In this document: piece after piece, positions 1 to 11,499 of the stretch
Numbering within the stretch: position 1 is the stretch's first letter
How the letters are laid out: every line of letters begins with the position of its first letter
Source: Cydia pomonella
Lineage: Eukaryota; Arthropoda; Insecta; Lepidoptera; Tortricidae
Length of the DNA stretch: 64,000 nt
Direction: 5' to 3'
NCBI RefSeq assembly: GCF_033807575.1
Contig: NC_084703.1
Location: 992,001-1,056,000, forward strand
Translations under genes and position numbers: made by a program
Notes under the pieces: model-generated
What the model saw: only the letters and a program-made list of their open reading frames with translations
The model's database searches: none
What the model was told of the DNA's origin: nothing

Positions 1-118
1 CTATGCCCGTCACTTTCGCGCTTATATGCTTGTTAGAACGAGACAGGCATGGTGAATTGGTGACAAATGATAAAGAGCCGATCTTAGCCCTACAGAGCAC
101 CATTCTGAGCATGCGTGC

Positions 119-397
119 GATAAAGTAGCACCATATGTATTGTAATAGTACATTACGATACAAGTGCGAAAAATAGGAAATTCGAAACGAGTTGTGATAA
201 ATTAAAACACGACCGAAGGGAGTGTTTTAAATCGACACGAGTTGCGAATTACCTATTCGCACATGTATCGTACAACGTTTTACAGTACATATGGCCCTTT
301 AAATGTTCGACACAGTAACGTAATATGCTAATTTTTGCACTAGTGCTATAAAGTAGCACCATATGTATTGTAACAGTACATTACGATACAAGTAAGA
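119..397. repeat. Foldback miniature element plus partial second copy
   Basis: The arm starting at about 119 (AGTAGCACCATATGTATTG) is repeated inverted and diverged at about 255-305. A second copy of the left arm alone follows at 349-397. Likely a non-autonomous DNA element with one full and one truncated unit. Confidence 0.55.
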
Positions 398-750
398 AAT
401 TATGGATTTAAGTACGGAATCAGGACGGGCCAGCGTGGCATAGCCCAAGCCCTCTCGCACGTGAGAGGAGCCTTTGCCTGCTGAATTACTATTATTATAA
501 TACTACAGGAAAGGAAATACTGACATGCATATCGATTTCGTGCCTGTTGGGGTTCCTAAATATCATAGCATCCGATTCCTGTGAATCGAAACATCAAATT
601 CCACCATGAAACGCCAACTGCAAACATATTTTATTGATATGCAAGAGCTTGGACGTTAAAGCTGTATATATCGCGTCATTCACGATGCCGCATGCCTTGA
701 CTCATAATACCATGGTTTTAAAGGTGAGTTTTGACAAACCTTTGAGCGGA

Positions 751-876
751 AAACGTTAGTTGCAGTGTGCCTGACTACACGAGCAGGCTATCAAACGTCA
801 GTTGCAGTGTGCCCGACTACACGAGCAGGCTATCAAACGTCAGTTGCACTGTGCCTGACTACACGAGCAGGCTATC
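751..876 (+). repeat. 42-bp tandem repeat, three copies
   Basis: Three consecutive 42-bp units starting at 751, 793 and 835, each beginning AAACGT and containing GACTACACGAGCAGGCTATC. Units differ by one to three substitutions. A short minisatellite in ArfGAP1 intron 3. Confidence 0.9.
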
Positions 877-1457
877 AAAAGTGGTGATAGTATAGCATTG
901 TGTGTGGGACTTAACAGGTAAGGACTAATTAGCTGGCACGTTATTATTTCGCGGATTTTGTATTGTTATTCTAATTATCGAAAGTCTTAGAAAACTCCCA
1001 CGCGGTATAAAAAAATAAGCTGAGCTGTGTTTATAAATAAACATTAAATAAATTACTTGACATTAACAACTACATATTTCTGTTACTTACATAGAGCATT
1101 TAACCAACCGGCAGTTAAGTTTACCATCAATTCAAATTATTTATTTCATGTATGATTTAATTTCTGTATTAATTAAATGAATAAGAATGAGTATGAATAT
1201 GAGTTAAATTTTAGTTTTAATTTCGACTCTATAGTTTTCTGTTATCTTACCATGCGATGAAAAATCCGAGGATTTGAAAAAAAAAATTTTTTTTTGGCGA
1301 AATTTACTGAAACTCATGTAACATTGTTTCCTTCTTTTTGCCTCTGAAGTACGTGGTTAAAATCTTTCGGGTTCCTCGTGAGCACCGTGTATAGGGGGAG
1401 GAGGTTTAAGAGGTTTAGGAGGCTTAGGAGGTCTACATGGTCGACGCAGGCACTGAC

Positions 1458-1571
1458 CTTCTGCCGGTACATGGCCGCGGCCTTGGTGTTGTATTTCTGC
1501 ACGATGGACATCCCCGGGGTCACGTCGGGCTGGCTGTCGAACCACTCTTTGAGACGGGCGTTGCCGCCGAC
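1458..1571 (-). CDS. ArfGAP1: ArfGAP1 coding exon 3
   Basis: 38 codons completing the GAP fold (GGNARLKEWFDSQPD, then KYNTKAAAMYRQK). The acceptor is ggcag; the donor AAG|gtcagt is good but the frame remains open beyond it. The upstream acceptor-proximal intron is transposon-derived (see 1583-1830). Confidence 0.88.
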
Positions 1572-4500
1572 CTGCCGACGGAATTATTATAATGTAATGT
1601 TTACTGGTGTTCAAAATACAAAATTCAAAAATTAATTCTGCAAGTAGGCCTCAAGGGCTCTTTTACAAGTCAGTACAATATTTATAGTAACATCATATAG
1701 TGACATGAAAAATACATAACAACATTTATAAATACAACAGCCAATACCTGGGTAAACATTACATTATAATAATCTTAAAATAAATAATTACTACAATATA
1801 ATAGAGATGTATAGTCTCTATGGTTAAAAACACATTAAATCTGGAGATGTAAAAGGTCCCCAATGTCAGAGTATTAATACTAATTTGGAGGTGTAAAGTC
1901 TCTCCAAGTGTCAAAATAAAATAAAATAAAATTTATACTAAATAAATAAATGTTTTATTTATACATGATTTTTATGTCACTATATGGTGTTAGTATAAAT
2001 GTTGTCTTCTTCCTCGCGTTGTACCGGCATTTATATATATTTATATCATATCATATCATTTTGCAACGGCTCATAGGAGCCTGGGGTCCGCTTGACAACT
2101 AATCCCAAGATTTGGCGTAGGCACTAGTTTTTACGAAAGCGACTGCCATCTGACCTTCCAACCCAGAGGATAAACTAGGCCTTGTTGAGATTAGTCCGGT
2201 TTCCTCACGATGTTTTCCTTCACCGAAAGGACTTTTAAAAGAACCCTTGAATTTGGATGCGAGTTAATAACCTCATAAATCCTCATTTTGATTAGTGTAA
2301 TAATTTGGAGCGAAAAGTTTTCATACAAAATTTTAAATACTCCTTACTTTTATAATAATTAAAAATGGGTCTCTCAACTTTCGGTTTACACATCTGAAAT
2401 ACAACCAATGAAAGCATGTTTTTTTAAGCCTTGCCTACGCACGTTCGCAATGCCCGTACCAAAAAAAAACAATAGCTCCAATTCGGCCGTAGGCGTGGGG
2501 CGGCCACCCCCACCCTAATAGGGGGTGCAATGTAGGCGAAAACAATATCGCAATCAACAATCGAAAATAAAGCTCACGTGAGTGAAGTTAATGGTTAAAC
2601 GAAATACCTACTAACAATAAAAATGAGTTAAAATGATTTTCGTTCTGTTACTTATGGATCTATTTATGGATTCGAATTAAATAAATAATTGAAATTGAAA
2701 TTGTTACTTATTGCCCCCCAAAAATGTGACGGAGTGTAGCTTTTTGTATGAGATAATAAATATTAATAAATAAATAAATATTATAGGACATTATTACACA
2801 AATTGACTAAGTCCCACAGTAAGCTCAATAAGGCTTGTGTTGAGGGTACTTAGACAACGATATATATAATATATAAATATTTATAAATACTTAAATACAT
2901 AGAAAACACCCATGACTCAGGAACAAATATCCATGCTCATCACACAAATAAATGCCCTTACCAGGATTTGAACCCGGGACCATCAGCTTCGTAGGCAGGG
3001 TCACTACCCACTAGGCCAAACCGGTCGTCAAGATGAAATTTATTTATTTAATTTTTCTTATGTAAATTATTCTCTACAGCTAGAAACACACATTGACTCT
3101 GACGATAATTATTGTAATGCGTTTTAGGTTTGATTTAAGGCAAATTAATAATGTATTTTATAATGACATAAAGATATCTCATCTTGATAGAAGTCAAAAA
3201 TACAAGTGCGTGACAGAGTGGTCATGGTCAGATACAAGTCCAGGAGAATTAGTCAACTTAGGTCTATAAGGAAAATATACTAAATGTAAAAATGACTATT
3301 TTAAAAATATATAAAAGTCGGAATATTCTTATGTCGTGATATAAAGCCCGACCAGAAATATATGATCATTGTCAAGAGGGCGCTGTTATTCTCATGTATA
3401 GGGTGACAGTTCAGTTTTGTGTGAAACTTTTAGTTCCGATGAAATTCCGCAATATGGCGCGCGATCATATATTACTGGTCAGGATTTAAACTTTGAGTTT
3501 TTACACGTTTTAATCAAAGGCCAATGACACATGAAAACTAAACTAGAGCCAGATTCGGAACCGGTTTGTAAAACACCGGTTTTATTTCGGTTTTCCTCCG
3601 AAATTTTATAAGAACGCGAACGTATTTATAAAATTTTCTCAAAAAGTAATTTACATTTCACTTATATGACAAGCATTTTTCTATAAAATTTGATGATTAG
3701 GTACATAAAATTCATAATTATTATTTATACATTGCGTAGATAAAGTATTTAAGTTTTACAAATGTTTCGTTCAACAAACATGCATTAATATAATACGATA
3801 AACGTAAACAATAATATTATAGATTTATTGTTTACGTTTATCGTTTAAGTACTAAAGAATGCAGTATCACTAAAATTACATGGTTTGTAAGTAATATAAT
3901 AAAAATATATAAGATCGAGAGATACAGAAATTACACATTAATAATGAGGTAGACGTAGAATTTCAACGGGCAAGTTGCACAAACAAGGTGTACATAGTGA
4001 AACAGTAAAACAGTTATAACTCAGTAGGCTTTCGTCATTTAGGATATAGTGTTTTAAGTTATTTTTAAATATTTTAAAAGTGTGTGCATTTTTAGGGTTC
4101 CGTTGTCAATTAGGAACCCTTATAGTTTCGCCATGTCCGTCTGTCTGTCTGTCTGTCTGTCTGTCCGAGGCTTTGCTCCGTGGTCGTTAGTGCTACAAAG
4201 CTGAAATTTGGCATGGATATATAAATCAATAAAGCCGACAAAGTCGTACAATAAAATCTACAAATTTAATTTCTTTTAGGGTACCTCCCCTACACGTAAA
4301 TTGGGGGTCAATTTTTTTTTCGTTTCATCCCTTGGTTAACAATTTATGAATTTACTATAGATTTCGATACGGAACCCGGAATACTACGGAACCCTACACT
4401 GAGCGTGGCCCGACATGCTCTTGGCCGGTTTTTTATAGTATCAGGTAATTTATTATATAACTGTACTCCTGCAAAAGTTACTATTCGTTTATCCTGAGCG

Positions 4501-7225
4501 CTTTTTATTTGTGGCAAAACAATGTGATTCTTTCTTCGGCTATTGCGTTTTGATATTAGGTGTTTTTCGGGTTCCGTACCCAAAGGGTAAAACGGGACCC
4601 TATTACTAAGACTCCGCTGTCCGTCCGTCTGTCACCAAGCTGTATCTCATGAACCGTGATAGCTAGTTGAAATTTTCACAGATGATGTATTTCTGATGCC
4701 GCTATAACAACAAATACTAAAAAGTACGGAACCCTCGGTGGGCGAGACCGACTCGCACTTGTCCGGTTTTTTAATAAATGTGATTTGACTATGAATCATA
4801 TCGCTTAGATTTTTTTTATTAGTATACATGTACAGTCAGCATCAAAAGTAGCGGATCAAATAACGTTTCATAAGTATCTACCATTCTGTAACAGCTTAAC
4901 AAAAAGTGATGTCCTTAATATAGAACAACTAAGACTGTAAAAGATATACTTTTGAGGACGAATTTTAGAAATTAATCTATATTTGGAAAAGTTATCCTAA
5001 ATATCAGATACTTTTGGCGCGTTGTTTCATCCGCTACTTTTGATGCTGACTGTACTGTAGTTGTTTAATATTCATAAGTTTTGTTTCCTCTTAAATTTGT
5101 TTAATGGGTGATACTTAGTTGTGTCATAAGTTCTGTCACAAAGGTTTTGACTGATATAAGGTAATACAAAGCTTTTAATAAAAAAAGTTTGTCATGAATT
5201 GAAAGCTTGTTTTATACTGATCGAAACGTAATATAATTAGTTTAAAATTTAGATGGCGTCTTAATTTACTACTTATTTACTTTGGGATTGACGTTAGACG
5301 CAAATACGCGGCTGGATTGTGAAAAATTATACTTTACCAAAGGGAGTAAAAATCAGTGTCGCATTAATAAATAGGTACAATCGTTTATTTGTATGAACCA
5401 ACTTTATTAGAACGTTATTTTATCACCTGCAATTAGTTTTCGGACAAGTCTGTACTTCAGCTAATACCCTTTAAACATAGGATATTTTTTAATAATACGC
5501 AAATTTTTGAGTACGTTTGGTAAAAGACGTACAGTTGCAGGTTGGCAATACCAATACACATGAATTATATATTTTAAGAAAGATAAAAGATCCAACTTTT
5601 ATTTTATGCAAGTTTCGACCATGTGTAAACAAGAAAAATAAATAACTAGGGATCAAAATCACCTTGAACACATTTCTGAATATTACATAGAATTGTGCAA
5701 AACTGAATCAGCAAATTAAGTTTAATTATAATGTTAGTAATTCAGCGTTAGCTTTTAACCCATATATATGAATATTAAGGGATCTTAACCTATAGCTATT
5801 TAATCAGTCAAAACCTTTTTGACAGAACTTACCACCTGACCAAGTTGATAGTCGTAATGAAAAAGCGTTTTGATGATTTTATTTTGCGCAATTTTAAGTG
5901 GTTTCTTGCCATCAGCACCCGAGTGTGATCTGTATGCATGGCGATGGACAGCTGTGAGAAATGATACGATACGAGGCCTACATCTGTGAAATTGTAATTA
6001 TTACGATGCATAGTTCCCTCTTGGCGATTTGTTGCCTTCGTTATATGTTATGTGTGTTAAGCAAATTAGGTTTACAAGACAATTTTTTTAATTTCATTTT
6101 GGAACACTAATTTCTTCAATGCTGGGAGCTGACGAACCCCCAAGACACATTCTAGGCACAAGTATTTCAGTGTAGGAGACTGCAACTGTTTAACTCTCAA
6201 CTCGGCAGCTAGCAACCCACTACACCTGACACATATTTGTCTTTCACAATCATGGCAAATTATTTAAGGGTTCTTTTCATCAACGGCTACAACCACACTA
6301 CACTGGAAACAGGATGCCATTTTGAATGTTTATAGGTTAAGTTCTAATTTATCACTATCCAAAAAGTCACTTGTTAGTTTGCAGAGATAACAATGTCCCA
6401 AGACTCAGACTCAAACAACACAATTAACACTGAATTTAGACAAAAACAACTGGTTTTAGATTAAATAAACGAAATTAAATAGCAAATTCATAAACACAAG
6501 TGTACTCAATTATGGCAAAAAGGCTAGTAATTTTTATGTGTAGTTTCTGAAATAATGATCAATGTGTAGTTTCTTAATATAATATTATGTGGTATTCCAT
6601 GACGGATGTATTAGGATAGCTATAATTACCATACCCCAGACCCTTGGTCAACATTGAACTCATTTAAAATCTTGACAAATAATAATTTGTTCTGAAATAT
6701 TGCTAATGCTAATTTCGCTGTGCATTTATGCCTTAGAGAACATCTCTTAAACATGTACTTATGAAACTTCTTTGATAGCATAAAAAAATAAATGTTTGAT
6801 ATATCCTAATCACCTATTTCCTGTTTCATTTCGCAATAAAACCATTCACTTAAAAACAAGCAGCCAGAGATAAAAAAAAAATACCATGGCCAATTTCGCA
6901 ATCGTGCTGTAATGGGGTGCACTCACTTGCATTTTTTCAATCTCGTTTTCCTTCCACTTGTCCATGGTCACTGATCGCACGAAGGATATGTGCACGCCGA
7001 GGCTGCGATGCACACCCGAGCACTCCAGGCAGATCCAAATTCCGTACGTCACCGACACCCATTGGGGATTCGAAGTGTCGCACTCGAAACATTTCTGAAA
7101 CCCAAGAAAACATGCTGACTGCCGCGAATAAATACTCGTAACAATATTACGGGGTTTTTACTTACATGGTTGTTGTCTTGAGAGCGGATGAGGTTTAAAC
7201 GGCGTCGTGTTTGAGGCGACGCCAT
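1458..7225 (-). CDS. ArfGAP1: ArfGAP1, 5' part of gene (first three coding exons)
   Basis: GTPase-activating protein for Arf1, acting on Golgi COPI membranes. Coding exons on the minus strand are 7225-7166, 7094-6927 and 1571-1458, all in phase 0, giving 114 residues; the gene continues left of the window. The start reads MASPQTRRRLNLIRSQDNNH, the standard ArfGAP1 opening. The zinc finger is C22-x2-C25-x16-C42-x2-C45, followed by the catalytic arginine R50 in the SGVHRSLGVH context. Residues 56-76 carry the conserved ISFVRSVTMDKWKENEIEKM block. Exon 3 carries GGNARLKEWFDSQPD and YNTKAAAMYRQK. Donors are CAT|gtaagt, CAA|gtgagt and AAG|gtcagt. The frame stays open past the last donor and the next residues (VSA) faintly resemble the family, so the exon 3 end could lie a few codons further. 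Intron 2 is 5.4 kb and full of repeats. Identification is firm. Confidence 0.93.
1583..1830 (-). mobile_element. Non-LTR retrotransposon 3'-end fragment at the exon 3 acceptor
   Basis: Sequence from 1612 to about 1830 is the reverse complement of the 3' end seen at 19513-19680, including the motif AATAAATTTTTGAATTTTG. A forward piece of the same family (TTATTATAATGTAATG) sits at 1583-1603, immediately upstream of the ArfGAP1 exon 3 acceptor. The two pieces are inverted relative to each other. Confidence 0.6.
2030..2235. repeat. Interspersed lepidopteran repeat fragment
   Basis: Contains the recognisable block CTAGGCCTTGTTGAGATTAG then CGATGTTTTCCTTCACCGA. I know this text as a widespread moth repeat, SINE- or LINE-3'-like. 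It is truncated here and its tRNA-like part is absent. Confidence 0.5.
2750..3031 (-). mobile_element. tRNA-derived SINE, full copy
   Basis: On the minus strand it starts with GACGACCGGTTTGGCCTAG (A-box region), carries the B-box-like GGTTCAAATCC, and ends in an AT-rich tail with TAAATA repeats. The same sequence recurs at 13242, 26945, 30589, 31737 and 60490, so it is a family. Confidence 0.82.
3347..3483. repeat. 137-bp foldback element
   Basis: Ends are inverted copies: GACCAGAAATATATGATC at the left and GATCATATATTACTGGTC at the right. No coding content. Probably a miniature inverted-repeat element. Confidence 0.65.
3545..3625. repeat. Fragment of the CCGGTT-rich foldback family
   Basis: Text around AACCGGTTTGTAAAACACCG and the following AAATTTTATAAGAACGCGA matches the start of the copies at 47733 and 53080. 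Only one end is present. Confidence 0.5.
4091..4436. repeat. AGGGTTCCGT interspersed element, internally shortened
   Basis: Begins TTTTTAGGGTTCCGTTGTC, has a (GTCT)n run at about 4137-4165, and ends in ACGGAACCCTACACTGAGCG then GGCCGGTTTTTT. The 15477-16077 copy is longer, so this one has lost its middle. Class unknown; non-coding. Confidence 0.65.
4437..4562 (-). pseudogene. Non-LTR reverse transcriptase C-terminal scrap
   Basis: Minus-strand translation gives HLISKRNSRRKNHIVLPQIK, then a segment ending FAGVQLYNKLPDTIKN. This is the typical carboxyl end of LINE ORF2 proteins (xGxxLYNxLPxxIK). It is fused on both sides to unrelated repeat sequence, so it is a remnant only. Confidence 0.6.
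4563..4775. repeat. Second GGTTCCGTAC-type element
   Basis: Begins CGGGTTCCGTACCCAAAGGG and ends ACGGAACCCTCGGTGGGCGA, then GACTCGCACTTGTCCGGTTT. Related in ends but not identical to the 4091 element. The same terminal text recurs in shortened form at 56645-56690, after the MBF2-like gene. Confidence 0.6.
4833..5052. mobile_element. 220-bp TA-flanked TIR element, CAGTCAGCATCAAAAGTAGC family
   Basis: Flanked by TA on both sides, with terminal inverted repeats CAGTCAGCATCAAAAGTAGC. A second copy lies at 13860-14076 in the opposite orientation. The TA target duplication suggests mobilisation by a Tc1/mariner-type transposase. Confidence 0.85.
6072..6262 (-). pseudogene. LINE ORF1 fragment with PHD-like cysteine pattern
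   Basis: An open minus-strand stretch without a start codon reads IICHDCERQICVRCSGLLAA, then SPTLKYLCLECVLGVRQLPA, and stops at 6072. The C-x2-C / C-x2-C / C-x2-C spacing resembles the PHD-like zinc finger of CR1- or jockey-type ORF1 proteins. It is not expected in ArfGAP1, so I read it as a transposon remnant in the intron. Confidence 0.45.
6927..7094 (-). CDS. ArfGAP1: ArfGAP1 coding exon 2 (zinc finger and arginine finger)
   Basis: 56 codons, beginning KCFECDTSNPQW and ending EIEKMQ. It holds all four zinc-binding cysteines and R50. Acceptor tttcag and donor gtgagt are both canonical. Confidence 0.95.
7166..7225 (-). CDS. ArfGAP1: ArfGAP1 coding exon 1
   Basis: Twenty codons from ATG to the donor at 7165-7161 (gtaag). 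It encodes the basic N-terminal segment ahead of the zinc finger. The start is fixed by family agreement (MASPxTRR). The 71-bp intron 1 separates it from exon 2. Confidence 0.9.
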
Positions 7226-7390
7226 CTGGTCCGACGTCTTGGATACCTTCAGCTTGACGAGAAACTTCGAAACGGTCCCGAACCGGAGTCTCGACTCTCG
7301 GTAGGCCCCAGCTGCAGTTGAAGGGATTGTGACTGGCTGGTTGTCAAATTCCGAAGTATACGAACTCTCTTGTTGGCATCCATAGACTAA
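7226..7390 (-). promoter_or_regulatory. ArfGAP1 5' UTR / promoter-proximal region
   Basis: A moderately GC-richer stretch directly upstream of the ArfGAP1 start, unlike the AT-rich flanks. No TATA box is obvious. Assigned from position and composition only. Confidence 0.35.
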
Positions 7391-8162
7391 ACGCGTTAGT
7401 TTTGGTAGAAGATTAGCCGAACGCGTATTAAAAGCAGCCGGATATTATTATTTGAATTAATTCAATAAAATTTGAAAGTAACATTTTCACAGCTTTATGA
7501 TTATTACGGTTTCAGTTGTTATTTTTACATATCTAGAGGCGTTAAGATATCTTTTTAGTTTATATCTACGTTAGCATGGCTGTCACAAAGACAAATGGCA
7601 CTTGACTCTATATTCTTTTTGGAAGGCTACAATGTACAGCTATAGTAACGTTCAGTCCAAAAATGCCCAGCACATTATTTTGTAGTCTGCCAAGCAACTG
7701 CCAAGCCATTTCCATCAGTAGAAAATCCAGGCAAATTTAAAAAATGTAGGTGCGAAGGGTTATCGTCCCATAGAAATTTTGAATTTCTCGCCTTTTTCTA
7801 CTGAGAAAGTCAACAAGAGACAGAGTGAGGCTTTATCACCATTAACGTATTTAACAATTTATATATAAAAGGTTATTGATATCTTCACACTTTGTTACAG
7901 AGGAAAGTTAGCTTAGATAGACATATCACATATTAGATATGATTTGGATATTAATAATGATGTTATAATTAATGGCCTTTAATTTCGTTAGCAAGCTCTT
8001 TTAGACCCATGGCGCGCATATCAGGGTAAACCAGACAACATCTGAATTTATTTTATGACCATGGAGATTCCGATGCAGAATTTCTAGTAAATTTCATAAT
8101 TGTCAGTCAGCATAATTGTCAATGAGTACATACATACGTGACTAAAAACAACAAATTTTTCT

Positions 8163-8560
8163 TTGAATTTAGAATGTTCTGCGTTCAGCTTTGCGCATTT
8201 ATCCTCATATAATGGCATGATACATGGGCGCAATACTCGAAATGCACATAAGCTCGTTGCTATCAACCGCAAGCTTGCCAAGTCCTCGAAACTGACTCAT
8301 GTGACGGGCCCCACAGTATATAACCATCTACCAAAAAATATAACTGGGGCCCCAAGCGTAAGCAGCTTTAAACATCGCCTAAGAAGTTGGCTTATTGAGC
8401 GCCCGTTCTACAATTATGAAGAGTTCATAATGACCAATTAATAATTGTGCTATTTACTTTGATTACTCTCTATTGAAAGTATTAACATTTTTTTATTATT
8501 AGTGACTTGTAAATTAGCTTTACAAAATAAATGATTATGATTATGATTATGATTATAATG
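8163..8560 (+). pseudogene. LINE 3' fragment: RT C-terminus, 3' UTR and hexamer tail
   Basis: The open frame 8163-8441 ends with VTGPTVYNHLPKNI and SSFKHRLRSWLIERPFYNYE, a LINE ORF2 carboxyl terminus. A short 3' UTR follows, then an (ATGATT)n tail at about 8531-8560. The simple-repeat tail instead of poly(A) suggests a CR1/L2-type family. The minus-strand fragment at 25406-25612 is related. Confidence 0.7.
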
Positions 8561-8828
8561 TAGCTAGGATTCAATATAAATTATAATAATTCGTAAATAC
8601 TTTTTCACTGCAATCATTTTTGCAAAAGGTTCATTCTGCTGTGTAAATGATATTAGGTATTTGTATTGTATTAAAGAATTATTTTAAATATTCAGATAGT
8701 AAGGGCTACCGCGAAAATAGTAGTATAAAATTTCATCTATTTGCTTTTTGATAACTCTTGCATTTTCGAGCGATAGATAGGCGAATAGAAAAACAAAGGA
8801 AATAAGTGGAACGGTTGTAGCGGTCACT

Positions 8829-9088
8829 ACATCCACACTTACGAATGGATCTGACGTCGGGCCCGAGCAAGGATCGTTTTCCGTTTCATGAAATTTCGGT
8901 AGACTGTTAACAATATTTGAAATGTAAAAAAAAGGTCAGGTGCATACATATCAAATATTGAACATTTTAGGCAATTCAAGACAAAATATTTTTTACACGA
9001 CAAATATTGTTAATAATGTGCAGATATTTCGTGAAGCGGGAAACGACCCTTTTTCGGGCCCGAGGCGTTCGTAAGAATCGTAAGTGTC
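8829..9088. repeat. About 260-bp foldback element
   Basis: The left text CACTTACGAATGGATCTGAC, then CGGGCCCGAG and GGATCGTTTTCCG, is mirrored at the right by GAAACGACCC, CGGGCCCGAGG and GAATCGTAAGTG. Arms are imperfect and the centre is AT-rich. Confidence 0.6.
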
Positions 9089-9133
9089 GATATAATAATC
9101 GCGTATAGCGCAGGTAGAATTTTACAGCGTTTG

Positions 9134-9266
9134 TGTTTACATGCGTGGCAAGTCTCGACAAGCCTGGGACACTGTTATAAGTTAGAGAGAGCAAACGATA
9201 TTGCTATCTCATTCCACCGCATAGCTGCGTCCCTGACGCTTGCCAAGTCTTGGCACGCATGTAAAG
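9134..9266. repeat. Foldback element related to the one at 63343
   Basis: The left end TTTACATGCGTGGCAAGTC is mirrored by GCCAAGTCTTGGCACGCATG. The interior ATTGCTATCTCATTCCACCG, then CATAGCTGCGTCC, is shared with 63343-63487. Confidence 0.6.
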
Positions 9267-9963
9267 GTAGCATAACACAGAAAAAATGGCTTAGCCGGTT
9301 AGAATAATCGCATAAAATTCCAAAAAACAGACAGTAATTACACCTTTTACCAATCCCTTTCTTGTATTCTCTCTCTTTAGCTTTTTTTTTTTAATTAAAA
9401 TTGTATGTGTATAATCTGTATGTGCATGACTTGGCTGAGCATTAACTTGGACTCCAGAAAAGTTTGTCATTGGTCATGTCAGCAAAAAGACTAGTGGTTC
9501 GTCTAGCTCTCACTTATAAAGGGAACGCCGCTTGTAGTGATCGCTTGGGTATCGCCCGCTGTTAAGCAAGAACTTCGTAGGTCTAATGCGACTCATATTT
9601 ATGTTTATTTAGTTCGATCCGTACGGTAAATAAGTGTAGAAATCGCGTTCGGTTCGCTACTCACCGGAGCAGCACCGCACGCGGCGTCCGGGTCTCACTT
9701 TGTTTCTGTGCTATACGTATTTGAAACAGCGATTGATAATAAACATAGATGACGAACCAGCTCTGCAAAATGACCCCACACATTGTGCCGAAGCGGGCGG
9801 GGCGTCAACTTTGTGCCGCGGAGCTATTTAGTTCGCAAATGGCGGCCTGTTGTGACAGTCATAGTAAGAAGTATTCAAATTATATCTTTAACAAAAGAAA
9901 TATGCCTTATTGTGCGGATAAATGATGTGTTAGTCGTTCCAACAAACACTGGAAAAATTACTT

Positions 9964-10146
9964 TTCACATATAGTTTAGCTAGGATCATATTATTTGATT
10001 TCTCTTGATCACAACAGGCTTTATTTCACATATAGTTAAGCTAGGATCATATTATTTGATTTCTCTTGATCACAACAGGCTTTATTTCACATATAGTTTA
10101 GCTAGAATCATATTATTTGATTTCTCTTGATTACAACAGGCTTTAT
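9964..10146 (+). repeat. 61-bp tandem repeat, three copies
   Basis: Units start at 9964, 10025 and 10086, each beginning TTCACATATAGTT and ending ACAACAGGCTTTAT. Only a few substitutions separate them, so the array is young. Confidence 0.92.
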
Positions 10147-10449
10147 ATGGGGATGTTATGCATTTTAAACAACTATTGATATTAACAAACTTTCATTTTT
10201 AAGTTGTTCAGTTTGTTATTTTAATAATTTAAATTTGTGATAGTAAATACGAATCGCCGTTATAGGTGGAGGTTTTTTATGTGCACTTTCTTACTAAGTC
10301 CCGGTATCCTGCTGCTTTATAACTTTTCATTAAGTTTGCGGATGGCTGGACCTATTTGGCTAATTTTGGTATTGGAATATTTCTAGGTCCAAGGACGGTT
10401 TGAACGGTGAAAAAATATGGAAAGAACATGAGGAAAATAGTAAAAACAA

Positions 10450-11480
10450 TAATGATATTTTCCCATACAAAGTGTTCCTATGACGACATGTTCAATACGA
10501 ATTTCTGCATGTTTGCTCTGATCAAGATAAAAATCGATATCTGAGGATCCTAGAGGACCTTTATAATGAATATGTGGTCAATAATTAAACAAACACCCGC
10601 TATCTTGGATTTCTGCATTTTGGCTCTGCTAAAGATGAAAATCGAGGATCCAAGCATTATATATCTGAGCTTCATTATGATTCTTAGGTCAAATTTGGCA
10701 AAAACGCCCGACAGTCGAGTTGCGAGTCGGAATCGCCCATGAAGGATTCCGTACCATTTATGTTGTATTAAAAAAAACTACTTACTAGATCTTGTTCAAA
10801 CCAATTTTCAGTGGAAGTTTGCATGGTAATGTATATCATATATTTTTTTTAGTTTTATTATTCTGTTATTTTAGAAGTAACATGGGGGGGGGGGTGGGGA
10901 CACATTTTACCATTTTGGAAGTGTCTCTCGTGGAAACTATTCAGTTTAGAAAAAAATGATAGTAGAAACCTCAATATCATTTTTAAAGACCTATCCATAG
11001 CTACCCCACATGTATGGGTTTGTTGAAAAAAAAAATTTTTTGAGTTTCAGGTCTAAGTATGGGGAACCCCCAAATTTTTTCTTTAATTTGTTTGAAAATT
11101 TTAATGTGGTTCATAGAATACATCTACTTACTAAGTTTGAACAGTATAGTTCTTATAGTTTCGGAAAAAAGTGGCTGTGACATAAACGGACAGACGGACG
11201 GACATGACGAATCCATAAGGGTTCTGTTTTTTGCCATTTGGCTACGGAACCCTAAAAATGGAGAATTCAAGATGGAGGGCACTTTTACCAAATATGACTT
11301 CATATTCATAATGAAGGGCCGCTCCGATCCTCAGATATGGATATTCACCTTGATCGGATGAAAAATTCTAAAATTCAACCCGCAGCATTTTTTTCATTTT
11401 GATCTCAAATTCCTAATAAAAAGCCTCTTGGATCCTCAGATATCGGTTTACATCCTGAACAGAGCAAAATCCAAAATCCC
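10450..11480. repeat. GGTTCCGT-related interspersed repeat
   Basis: Has repeated gATCCTCAGATAT-like motifs in both orientations, a (GGAC)n run in GGACAGACGGACGGACATGA near 11190, and the terminal motif ACGGAACCCTAAAAA near 11245. Non-coding; boundaries are approximate. Confidence 0.5.
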
Positions 11481-11499
11481 ATAAACACGTGCGATAAAC

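Larger units (their letters stand above)
1..1457. other. ArfGAP1 intron 3, partial; repeats only
   Basis: Non-coding. It holds a small foldback (119-397), a probable RTE-type LINE 3' scrap around 419-490 (text like agaggagcctttgcctgctg), a 42-bp tandem array (751-876), AT-rich sequence, and a purine-rich GGAGG/TTTAAGA stretch at about 1390-1435 beside the exon 3 donor. I see no exon in it. Confidence 0.6.
1572..6926. other. ArfGAP1 intron 2 (5.4 kb), repeat-filled
   Basis: AT-rich intron holding the repeats listed separately: LINE 3' end, moth repeat, SINE, foldbacks, GGTTCCGT-type elements, an RT fragment, a TA-flanked element and an ORF1 scrap. I recognise nothing at 2240-2740, 3625-4090, 5055-6070 and 6265-6920. 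Confidence 0.6.

Noticed and set aside
751..876. CRISPR-like array
   Set aside because: The 42-bp units are contiguous with no unique spacers; this is a plain tandem repeat in a eukaryotic intron.
4137..4165. (GTCT)n run as an independent microsatellite
   Set aside because: It is an internal part of the AGGGTTCCGT repeat and recurs in its other copies at about 15530 and 58650.
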